Assembly (NCBI GenBank): GCA_030268105.1
Contig: BSDZ01000008.1
Location: 682,001 to 746,000 of the forward strand
DNA: 64,000 nucleotides
DNA from: Volvox africanus
Taxonomy: Eukaryota > Chlorophyta > Chlorophyceae > Chlamydomonadales > Volvocaceae
Direction: 5' to 3'
Positions 1-10,002 of the stretch are shown piece after piece. Every line of letters begins with the position of its first letter. Within the stretch, counting starts at the first letter, position 1. A program made the translations under genes and the position numbers. Under the pieces are notes generated by a model, which had not been told where the DNA came from, did not search any database, and saw nothing but the letters and a program-made list of their open reading frames with translations.

Positions 1-676
1 GCTTCACTAGCTCAAGAGAAGGGCCCGAAATGTCAGCGCTGGAGCCCGTGATCTGAATCAAATCTGGACCAGCCGGCTTTGATGGCCCTGCAGCCGCGGC
101 TGCCGGAATAGAGATTGCCTCCAGTAATGGTTTTTGAAGGGTGTGGCTGGAGCATAAGCGACCAGAACACATCGTCTCGCAGTCATGTGAAAATTCCAAA
201 GACGGTTGTAGGTTGGAATGAGTTGCTGTGGCGACGGTTGAGGTCATGGCCGATGCAACATCATCGAACCCAACAGGATTAGAGGATGGCCCAGGTGCAG
301 GACCAGCTGGAACCGGTGCAGCAGCTGTCATTACGTTATAAGTTGTCGTCCTATGACGCTTGTTTCCGTTGCCTGTCGTGGCAGCCACCGCTGCGGACAG
401 CGCGGTGCCTTGGTCGGTTGGAGTGTCAACCACCGAATTTAGCGAAACCAGCGTCATGCCATTTATGCTTCTCTTCCGGAGCAGAGATGTGAGCTTTCCG
501 GCATAAGCGTTGAGGTGAAATGGGCTGATCGAGCGATACTGACAAAATAGACAATCGCTGCTGTCACACCCGCCTGCTTGCAGACCACTCGCATCGTCCT
601 CCAAAAGCTCCTGGAATATAATGCATTCAACATGACAATATTGTATATTTATGGAAATACGCAACGCGTCAAATGT
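1..676 (-). CDS. 3' exon of unidentified protein with a Cys cluster; runs off left edge
   Basis: An uninterrupted minus-strand frame runs from a plausible acceptor (AG at 677-678) to the window edge, about 225 codons. The N-terminal part of the exon has two Cys pairs about 20 residues apart (YCHVEC, then CDSSDCLFC). This layout recalls the zinc-binding segment behind RecQ helicases, but spacing and context are too weak to assign it. The rest is rich in Ala, Thr, Ser and Pro and looks disordered, as is common in volvocine proteins. A further upstream exon may lie near 785-865 (minus), but no junction can be fixed there. The gene is divergent from PNG1, whose start lies about 760 bases away. 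No function is assigned. The coding call rests on frame openness, composition and the acceptor. Confidence 0.5.
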
Positions 677-1436
677 CTACCATAACGCCCTGGGGCCACG
701 CGTTCGGTCGCTGGGAGGGCCACGCAGCGACACCGTGGGCAGAAGCTCAAATACATCGCTTTCAAAACATCCGAGCTTACCTTTGAGAGTAGTGTGAGTG
801 CCAAGCACACACCATCCTCTCCACCGTTCGCGCAAGGCAGCGAGTGCATGTCTCCCGAGCGTCACAACGTGAACTGCGACAGCCCGTATGCATGAACAAA
901 TGTATTGAAATTTAATTAGAAATTACTCGTGATGTGCTAAAATCGATGTATAGTAGCGTCAAAACGAGTGGGTGGGGAGCCAGGGCAAGTATGATTCAAT
1001 CGCAACTGACCAAGAAAACAAGTGTCAATAAATTAGATAAGTCACTGGCTAATGTTGTGTATGATACTTTCGAATTTGTCATGGCCAGGTGTTGGACCAT
1101 CAGAGTAGTTGTGGTTCGGTTGGGTCCGTACACTACCACGGAAGGGAGCTTTAAAGTTTCAAGCAGGTCTGCCTGTTAATAACTCCGAAAGCCGGCTGGT
1201 ATCCAGACCTATCCATACTGTGTGGCTTCACCTTCATTCAAACAGGTAATCAAGTGGTACGTAAACTCACAACAACATGAACATAAATAGGACAGTGTTA
1301 AATCTTTACAAAACTGAATAACATCTGTGCTTAGGACCTCATATGCATCGAATTGCGTTTTAATTATCGCAACTTGTAATTGCGGTACCATCCAGGTGAA
1401 CCTGTGTAAAAGAGAGAAGAAGAAATACTGGTAGGA
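677..1436. other. Intergenic region / shared 5' side of two divergent genes
   Basis: This stretch separates the minus-strand gene at the left edge from the PNG1 start. It is relatively AT-rich and has no reading frame with convincing composition. It probably contains both promoters and 5' leaders. No TATA box or other motif stands out enough to annotate. Confidence 0.4.
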
Positions 1437-4400
1437 ATGGATCCGGATGAATCTCTTGCCAGGATGCTTCAGGTTTGTAACAATCTAACAGGTTGTAACG
1501 CGAGTTCTCGAGTTGGACATGCCCGTGCAGCTACCTGCACCTGGGGGCCTCACACCTATTAAAGAATTCTCCTTCGTTATTCCTATGAGAATGCGATAGG
1601 ATAAATTTTGTTTTGCATGTCACCGTCCCAGGAGGCCCAATTTATCTGTAACTCGCGCAAAAATTGTCTCGATCACAATGCGATGATAGGATGTTTCCGT
1701 TGAAGGGATGTTGTCACGGGGCTGTCTAGTCTGCTTGGCCCAGGCCCCTGCAGCCGTGCTGGCTACATAACCATCGCCACTGAACCTGGCCACTCCCCTC
1801 CTGCCCCATTCATCATCCATGGTTCAAGCTTATGTCCATGTGCCTATACATTTTATATCTGATAACACTTTACCTTGCGATACGGCCATATTGACCATTT
1901 ACCTAGTAAAACACGCATCTGCGTCATTTCCGCCGTCAGATGTCATACTCGCCTCCTAAATAGCCCCCTTCTCGCCTCCTCGCGTTTCCAGTTCCCATGA
2001 TTTCTCCACAGCAGGGCCGCTTTTCCGGTCCTATATTGCATAATAAAATGCCAACAAGCTTGGTAACACATCTGTCGCTGACCCGCTCCTCATTGCCACC
2101 CATTTCAGGAGGAGGAAATCCGCGCGTCGCAGGCGATGCACGCGCAGCTGCAATTGCAGCAAGCCCAATTACGAGACGGGGCGGCAGAAGGCGTAGCCGC
2201 CGCCGCTCCAGCATTTGCGGGAACCCTACAGTCAATCCTGAATACAGCATTACGGGTAGGATTGCGTTTCATTTACGTTTCCCTTGCTTTAAAGTAATGC
2301 CACCACGGTGACATGAATGATGTCCAGGTAAACACAAAATTCAAACACGGATTTTCACGCAATATCACAATCGTGCCCGCAGTGCGAAGATAAGGCCCTG
2401 CAGGACAGCGCGCGCGCCGTGATGCCCCTGGCTCGCATGCGTGCCGTCGTGGACGCAGAGGAGGCGCTGGCCTCACGGCTGGGTCCCGATGTGACCGCGC
2501 CGGCCAAGGAGGACCTTCTGGCCAAGAAATTGCTCCAGTGGTTCAAGACCGAGTTTTTTACCTGGGTGAGCGCCGCTGCTGGTAATGATATTGGCCCTCA
2601 GACCTGCTGATACTAGCACATCGCTGCGGATGTTACTCCCGTCGCTCCTGCTGATATTGCCCTTGATGATTCCCACGGTGTTTGTGTTGCTCATGTCGCT
2701 CCTGCCATATCCACACGCAACTGAAAATACAGAGCCTGTCATATGGAACGAGCGCCTCCGTCTCACACAGTCGGCACCTCGTTTATTTGTGCGGCATATG
2801 GAGTTTTGCTACACCTGTTTGTTGTTTCGCCATCTAAGCCACAGCGCCTCCACCCAGCTCCCGTCATCCACTCTTCTTGTTATGATGGTGTTTAACGCCA
2901 CACACACCCTTTACCAAAATCTCCACTAAAACCCGGACCTCTGTGACAGGTGGATACGCTCCCGTGCTCACGCTGCGGCAGCACAGCCACGCTCCCCGGG
3001 GGCGCCGCGCAGCCGTTGGCAGAGGAGCGCGCCGGAATGGCGGAACGCGTGGAACTACATTACTGCTCTGCATGCGGCGCAGCCACGCGCTTTCCCCGTT
3101 TCAACAACCCGGGAAAGCTGCTCCAGGAGGGATGCCGGCGGGGCCGCTGTGGAGAGTGGGCCAACGCATTCTTGCTCTGCTGCCGCGCGGCGGGTGGGCA
3201 CAGTGGGTGGTGGTAGTGGTAATGGTAGTGGTAGTGGAGGTGATGGTGGGGCGGGGGGCTCTGGCGTGGGGGTTCTCATGACACCGGTATTTGGGGATAT
3301 CACGAGAATCCGTGAGGAGCAAGAAATGCCTGTGGGGTGCTGGACGTGGTGACATGTGGGAACGCTATCACGGGACATTGCGACCTTGAGAGGGTAGGGA
3401 GGAGTCGGGGAGGGTTGATAGGACACGGGGTACCATGGTGGTGATAGGGCCAAATTAATTACATGGCTATGTTGTCACTATTGTGCCGAGTAGGGGCTGC
3501 GTGGTTGCGGCAACCACGGGTTGCGGTTCTACAGGGGATGTGTTCGCTTTGGTGATTCCGATGAAGGCCCTACTGCTGCTACTGATACTGTTGCTGTGAA
3601 AAAAAACAATTTGTGCTGTTGTTTTCCTGCTTCTGCAATGCACGCAGGCCTCACCGCGCGATACGTGAGCGACTGGTCTGACCACGTGTGGACCGAATAC
3701 TACAGCCACAGCATGCGCAGGTGGGGCATGGTGACATGGGTGGCATGATGGCCCGGTGCGAGCGCGCCTACATACATAGAATCTAAGATGGCCCTGCATG
3801 GAGTCTGCTGGTTGCTCAGGGCGGCGATTCTCCAAGCCCGGCCGCGGCTTTTGCTCTGCCTTTTCAGTTCTCCCCCTCTCAAATCGAACCGAGCCCTGTA
3901 TCCTGATTCTCAGCGGCCCTTATTTATATCTTCCTTCAACACACCCGTACTTTTATCTTCTTTAATTATTTTTGCTTCTTTCTGTTCCTCGCTTAAGCTA
4001 GGAGCGTCGTATTACCCCGTACATGTATATGTATATATGTGTGTGGGATAGGGGGGTACAGCTTCACCCGTGGCCACTAACCTGGCAGTCCCTACCTTCC
4101 CCAGTATTTCGGGGCACCCTCATCCGGTCTCCCATGCCGACTTCTCCGAATTCAGTGCTCTTCCCGGGTTCAGCACCCACCACCGGCATCCAGCGGAATC
4201 TGCCGAATCAACTAAAGCGTCAACTCCGCTCCTGGTCAGCTCGCAGGTCACTATAATCGGGTCCTTCACCGTCCATCCTATATATATATATATATGTATA
4301 TCCTCTACATTCTGTAATTTCCTCGTTGTAATTATTTTAGTCCCAAGAGCAAGAGAGCTTAATTTACCAATTATACGATTATTAGAGCCTAATATTTTTC

Positions 4401-7400
4401 TTTGCGGCTACTTCATAATTATTAAACAGTTCTGGATAATATTCTGGAGTAGCAAGCTTGTGCCGCATATCCTACTTGCTTGGGAACAAATTCATATAGC
4501 TTTTAATAATTCCATAAAATTTACGATTGCACATATTACATAGTATGGGTAACGAAATATGGTAAGTTCTGTTAGCTGAAACAGTTACATTGAACAATTT
4601 CACTATATGATCTTTAGGAAATCTTTACAACTTTACCATTGTTAATATATTCAGTTTTCCAATTTAAGGAGTCAACTCTGTATTTGATGCTCACCGGACG
4701 AGCTCCCTACCCGACAACTAAGCAAAGCCTCATCGCCTCATGGCAAAACCCAATGTAACCAACCCTCATGCCACAGGTGGGTACACTTGGATGCATGCGA
4801 GGGAAGCTACGACCAGCCGCTGCTTTACGAGGCCGGCTGGGGCAAAACGGTGTCGTATGTTATGGCGGCGGGAGCATGGGGCGTGACAGACGTTACCAAG
4901 CGGTACACTGCACGGTGAGGTTAGCACAGTAGCTGTAGGTGGGGCAGTCGGAGGTTAATGCAATGTCATGAGAATTCCGGAAGCGAGCGAAGGACGCAAA
5001 GGGTCAGGAGGTTACTTGCGAGGGAGTGTGTACTAGACGGCACGGCACCGGGTGGAGGAGGCGGCTTGGGGTTCAGGTGGAGCCGTCCTCGGGATGCTTG
5101 CTTGTGAGCCTCAATCTGCGTCCTGATGCAGTTATGCCTTGTGCCTTCTGCTGATGTGTCAAAGAAAAGCTAGATCTCCACAGCTGCTGTGTGAAAGATA
5201 TTACCTGACGGATTCCTGCTGTCCCGCTGTCGTTAATGCTCTCTGTCGGCGGATCGGTCCAACCCTCCGTCGAAGATGGCAGCCTGAGGTCCTGCATCGC
5301 CGTACGTTGGTTTCTGAGCGCTGGCTGGCGAAACGGCTGGACGATATGACCACTGCACTGCGGGCGGGGTGGACCTCGCAAAAGCGATTGGTGTGGCTGG
5401 GACGAGACGCGGCGGAACGGATGGTAAGTGCGTAGCCGAAGGTTGAGCAGAGCACCACTAATGCATGTAGTCTTTGTAGTGTTGATGACGTCGATGGCGT
5501 TGTGGACAGGGGCGGGATTTTGAATTAAGAAGTTTCCTGTTTGGTATTGCCGGAAGATTTATCAAAACCCAAACGGATATTTGTCTACCTTTCGCGACTT
5601 GAAACTTCTTAATCCATAGGAGCTGCTCCGCAGCGGAAGACCCACGGGTCAAGGTGGCTCTCAGCAGCCGTTGCCCGGCCGCCAGACGGGATCCCTTGAG
5701 TGGCGCCAGCAGAGGGGAGAAATAGGTAGGTTGCGGTGTGGGCTTGTGGCTCTGGCGCCCGGGAATAAACAGGGGCCGATCAGGTTTGCCGAAGACATGA
5801 GATTCTTTGCAACACTCTTTACAACGTTGCGCATTAAGAGAAGGTGCAGATTGCACATCGGTTCGATTGGCCTGTGAGGTGGGGATTTGGTATTGAAAAG
5901 TGTGGTCAAGAGGACAAGAGGTGGCAATTGGTGCATCCAATTGGCGAAACGTTCAAAGCCGCATTTCTCTTCGCTGAGAAATAGGCTGCGCTTTACACGA
6001 TATTATGTTGGGTGTATATATATCATACTATAGTTTATATATTATTGTGTACATGACGTTATATATACACTATATATATATATACACCCAACATAATATC
6101 GTGTAAAGCGCAGCCTATTTCTCAGCGAAGAGAAATGCGGCTTTGAACGTTTCGCCAATTGGATGCACCAATTGCCACCTCTTGTCCTCTTGACCACACT
6201 TTTCAATACCAAATCCCCACCTCACAGGCCAATCGAACCGATGTGCAATCTGCACCTTCTCTTAATGCGCAACGTTGTAAAGAGTGTTGCAAAGAATCTC
6301 ATGTCTTCGGCAAACCTGATCGGCCCCTGTTTATTCCCGGGCGGGAATATATACATATATACCTTTTCAGCTTCCATATTTAATTTTGAGCTTGCAAGGC
6401 CCCCGCGTTGTTGAGCAGACGTGTTACAGGAGAGTTGAGTCGTTTGCCTGGCGAAAGCCAGCATGACGTGACAGCGGCAGCGATATGAAATATACCTTTT
6501 AACCGCTCCTTAATGCCATGATGCGCTACATCATGGGGGCCTGAAATCGGGGATGCAGGTTCCTCGAGTTCGGGGTCTGCTGCAGCGGCATCGGAGCGCC
6601 CGCCCACCGGACCATCCACTACTTACCGGCTGGCCAGCGATGAGCCCTCAGACCTCCCTGTACAGTTCTCCGCGGCTGGGCGGCTTTTCGGTGGTGCCTG
6701 CCGGGCAGCGGGGCACAACGAGACGGCTGAGGTTGTGGAGCGTCTGTTCGATGGTGGGGACGTGATCATTTCCTTAGATCAATTACGTCGCCGTAGCCGT
6801 CGCATTATATATGATTACGAGTATACATGAGGCATGGGTATACGGGTATTTGGGTAGGATACGTCTCAGAGTCCACGGACAGCCTTCATCCCCGGTATTT
6901 GACAATGACGGAAACGGTAATAACTTTCGAATTGGGTTAGGGTTTGGCATTGGGAGTAACTTCCAGATTTTCCTGACGCGTCATCCTCCTGCAGCAGCAG
7001 TTTCACACGCGCAAATTCTGCTAAGACTTCGCATTTCTGATGAGGTTTTAGGGTTTTAGGGTTTTAGGGTTGGACCCTAGCCTAAAGTTCATTGTGGTTC
7101 CATCTGTATGCGCATCTCAGGTTGTACGAGCACAAAATGGCTGGACTTTGGCGGCGCCGGCCCGGGCGGCAGCTCCTGGGTCGAGTACCGAATGCCCATC
7201 GACCGACAGGTATGGCGCTTGGGAAGGTATGGCACCCTGCTCGTCGCAGTACAATGTCGCGACAGGCAGGGTATCATACCCTTTCCTTCGGATAGTACTG
7301 ATAGTACTGATTGCGTGGGCAGAGAAATATCAAGGGACTGGGCAGGGCCAGATGTGCTCCGCATGGCTCATTCCGCATGTTGCTGAACTAATTGGCGATT

Positions 7401-9440
7401 TCGTATTTAAATGCGACGGGGTCGATGCGCCTGTCCACGCGCGCACCTGCCCGCGAGCTCCTCAGGCCGTTGTTGTGGGTGACTACGAGCTCGTATCCGC
7501 TAACGACTGTCCTGAACGGGACCCGGCGGAGTGGCGGCTGGAGGCTGTGACGGAGCAGGACTTCATGGAAGGCAAGGGGAGAGGCAGAGGAGGAGTATGC
7601 ACTACACAGGCAGAGAAAGAGAGGGGGGAGGCAGGCACACACACACACGAATACACATATAATTCACAGACACACAGATGCACGCACATACACACACATG
7701 CACACACGGGCACACACACACACACGCAGGCATACACACATACACACACAGTGCACACACGCCGACTATATACTACAGTATATAATGTATGTAATTGTAA
7801 CAATATATTTTGCATGCACGTGTCGGCCTCTCTGTGTAGAAGACAAGTTCTTGGACGAGAAAGCCGTACTGTTGTGTTTATAGAAGCTGTTTATGAAGCT
7901 CTTTCGGCATCCGTCGTTGTAGAGCATCATTAATGTTGTAGTAGTTCATTTCTTGTTTCAAATTAGGTTTATGGACGACGGCGACGGTGATGGCGGATAC
8001 TAACCACCCAGCTCCCGCCCAACGATATCCAACGTCGCCTGTTGGTTTCCGGACATTAAGAGGGATGTCTCCACCAGTGGCCACTAGCGGCAACTTATAA
8101 TCGTCGGGGTACTATGCAACGCGTGTTTGCAAGTCAAGATGTTGCAGGTCCGAGTGTTGTAGGTCAAGACAATTGAGCACCAGCCGCAGATGTTTTGGGG
8201 GTTGTTCGAATTAAGTGTAACGCACCGAGGCCAAGAAATATGTGTTTGTCCGCCAATCAAACTACGATACTGTAAATATCAAAATGTTTCATAAATTAAG
8301 ATGGAATTTGCCGTGGATTCAAAGCCACGGTTCAATGTGAACTGAGCTAATTTATAGTCGCCTTTACTCCACGTTGCAGGTCGTCAGGACGCTTGGACGA
8401 CCTTGGACCAGCGCGCTGAAGTTCGCTTCCCGGATCGCCATACCGTGCTAGGCTTCCGCCTGCAGATGCCCTCACCTCCCTGCCGCCGCCTGCGCCTCAC
8501 CATTACGGCAACCGCAAACCCACGAGCCGCTAATAGCGTGCAGCTGGCTTGTTGGAACTTGTACAGCCCGGTACGTGCAGCATTCGGCACTAGTAATGCA
8601 ATGGCAGGGGGGGTCTGAGGCTGTCCAGACTGCAAGCTGTCCGTGTGGCCTTTGGCTGCGTCCGGATTTGTATCAGCCCCGCGGCCTCAGAGCGGGAAGT
8701 GCTGACGGAACGTAAGTTCCCGTAAGAAATAGTCCAATTCAGATGTTTGTGGGAATGATGCAGTGACGTGAAAGAGAAGGTTAGCAGACGCAAAGCGGGA
8801 AAGGTGTAGATACCAGCATAAACGCAGGTGCGGAAGATGCAGCAACAACGGTAGCTTCCCTCCACTTTCCGGTTGCCTTCAGGGACCAGACAGCGCCAGC
8901 TACAACAACAGCTCCGAAAATGGCCTGCTGCAGGAGCTACGGGATACAGTTGCTGCAGCCGCGACAGCGACAGCGGGGGCATCAGAAGACAGGGGATCGA
9001 CTGGTCTGTCACTTTTGGAACGGATGCTGGATAACATCCGTCGGGAACCTCAGGCGCTAAAATTCCGCAAGGTTAGCTCACGCCGACGAGTCTAGCAGCG
9101 ATTTTTGCACCTCCTGCTTCGAGTCTATGCGTGCAACGTGTGTTCCTGTTTCTTCTTCTTCTTCTGTTTATTTTGTTTTGCCATGTTTTCCGCGGTTATG
9201 CACATTCAGGTTCGCTGCGTCAAGCTGACAAAACTGCTTGAAGCTCCTGTGTTGGCCAAGGTGTTGCTGAAGTACCTTCGCTTCCGGCCACTTATTGCAC
9301 CCTTACCAGCTGCCGAGCGGCACGGAACTGGCTTTGGCAAAGGGCTCCCTAAAGGTCATGATGTTTTCGTGGTGCTGGCTGTAGATACAACGGAGGATGA
9401 TGTCAAGCGGATTTCTGAGGTTCTTTCTGCGCTGAAGTAG
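1437..9440 (+). CDS. PNG1: Peptide:N-glycanase (PNGase), 14 exons, with C-terminal PUB domain
   Basis: Cytosolic deglycosylating amidase that removes N-glycans from misfolded glycoproteins during ER-associated degradation. Exons: 1437-1472, 2109-2255, 2383-2565, 2950-3193, 3648-3720, 4777-4914, 5276-5423, 5620-5725, 6559-6753, 7121-7209, 7466-7571, 8380-8570, 8883-9071, 9210-9440. All junction phases agree, giving 691 aa. The transglutaminase-fold core is complete: Zn ligands CSRC (128/131) and CSAC (161/164), catalytic Cys189 in GRCGEW, His216 in WSDHVWTEYY, Asp233 in HLDACEG. Then come a GRQTGSLEWR segment, KWLDFGG, a plant-like F5/8-type region (YELVSANDCPERDP) and a C-terminal PUB-like domain (about 600-691). 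The start MDPDESLARMLQ resembles plant PNGases and has no ubiquitin-like domain. Intron 11 uses a GC-AG splice pair. Intron 8 holds a perfect long hairpin. The exon 7 acceptor and exon 9 donor are the least certain junctions. Confidence 0.93.
4041..4295 (+). mobile_element. SINE-like short retroposon, copy 1 (in PNG1 intron 5)
   Basis: About 215 bases starting GTGGGATAGGGGGGTACA are nearly identical to 42381-42586 in the same orientation, with only scattered substitutions. It lies inside the PNG1 intron between exons 5 and 6. This copy runs further at its 3' end (to about 4280) before an (AT)n run. TA-rich sequence on both sides hides any target-site duplication. It contains a GGTTCAGCACCC stretch reminiscent of a polymerase III B box, but no clear A box, so the SINE label is inference. 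Confidence 0.6.
5756..6343. repeat. Perfect long inverted repeat (268-bp arms, about 52-bp loop)
   Basis: Left arm 5756-6023 and right arm 6076-6343 are exact reverse complements over every block I compared, separated by an AT-rich loop. It lies wholly inside PNG1 intron 8 (5726-6558). Transcription of PNG1 would yield a long perfect double-stranded RNA hairpin. Absence of any mismatch implies recent origin or gene conversion. No terminal repeats or target duplication are apparent outside the arms. Confidence 0.95.
7045..7070 (+). repeat. Telomere-type (TTTTAGGG)n interstitial repeat
   Basis: Three consecutive TTTTAGGG units lie in PNG1 intron 9. This octamer is the telomere repeat of Chlamydomonas. 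Looser GGGTTTAGGGTTT-like sequence also occurs near 15694 and 32864. Confidence 0.85.
7636..7752 (+). repeat. (CA)n-rich simple repeat in PNG1 intron
   Basis: An interrupted ACACAC-rich tract in PNG1 intron 11, just downstream of the GC donor of exon 11. Confidence 0.9.
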
Positions 9441-9777
9441 TAGACATGATGCATATACGTATAAGTGTTTGTGCGAAATTACCTGCGTGGTTGGATGTCA
9501 CCGACATTCGTTCAGGGTGTTCAAACTGAAATGGGCATCATCGTACAGTGTGGAACTGCTTTTTGTTTCAACCAGTGCATAGTATACTTTGTGTTGGAAA
9601 GAGGTGTCGGAAATAAATTTTGTTAAGGACTGACTTGCTTATAGTGGCCGTGCAGGAGGCCAGCCCGACGATCCGTGGGAGGTTGTTGGAGGTCCTCTAA
9701 TTTACGACTCGAACCTTGCAACCTTACATCCCCACGCGATCTTATATATTTGCTAAATGGATTTTTTCCTTTCATGC

Positions 9778-9782
9778 TGTAA
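9778..9782 (+). terminator. TGTAA poly(A) signal of PNG1
   Basis: First TGTAA after the PNG1 stop codon at 9440, implying a 3' UTR of about 350 nt. TGTAA is the usual polyadenylation signal of volvocine nuclear genes. Confidence 0.7.
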
Positions 9783-10002
9783 GTTTCATGATATTGGTCT
9801 GGGACGATATGTATAAAGAATTCATCAGCTTGTGGTATTCAGCGTTCCGACATCATAATCCCGTATAGTGCCTGCATTAGCATCATCAAGTGTAAACGAT
9901 CAGTTTACTTGGCAAATTATCAGTTAGTATATATATCAATTAGCGACATTGCAGTATTTCGTTTCCGGACCTGCGCAACTCCCAAACCACCAACACAAAG
10001 CT

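Noticed and set aside
3055..3453. Minus-strand Pro-rich ORF
   Set aside because: Covers PNG1 exon 4 antisense and a GGT-rich intron repeat; no domain.
4070..4543. 157-codon ORF and its cousin at 42405-42653
   Set aside because: Both are translations of the same short non-coding retroposon. The shared peptide reflects copy identity, not selection.
7070..7933. 287-codon plus-strand ORF with a His/Thr-rich repeat part
   Set aside because: Runs across PNG1 exons 10-11 and the (CA)n intron repeat. The splice model explains the conserved parts better.
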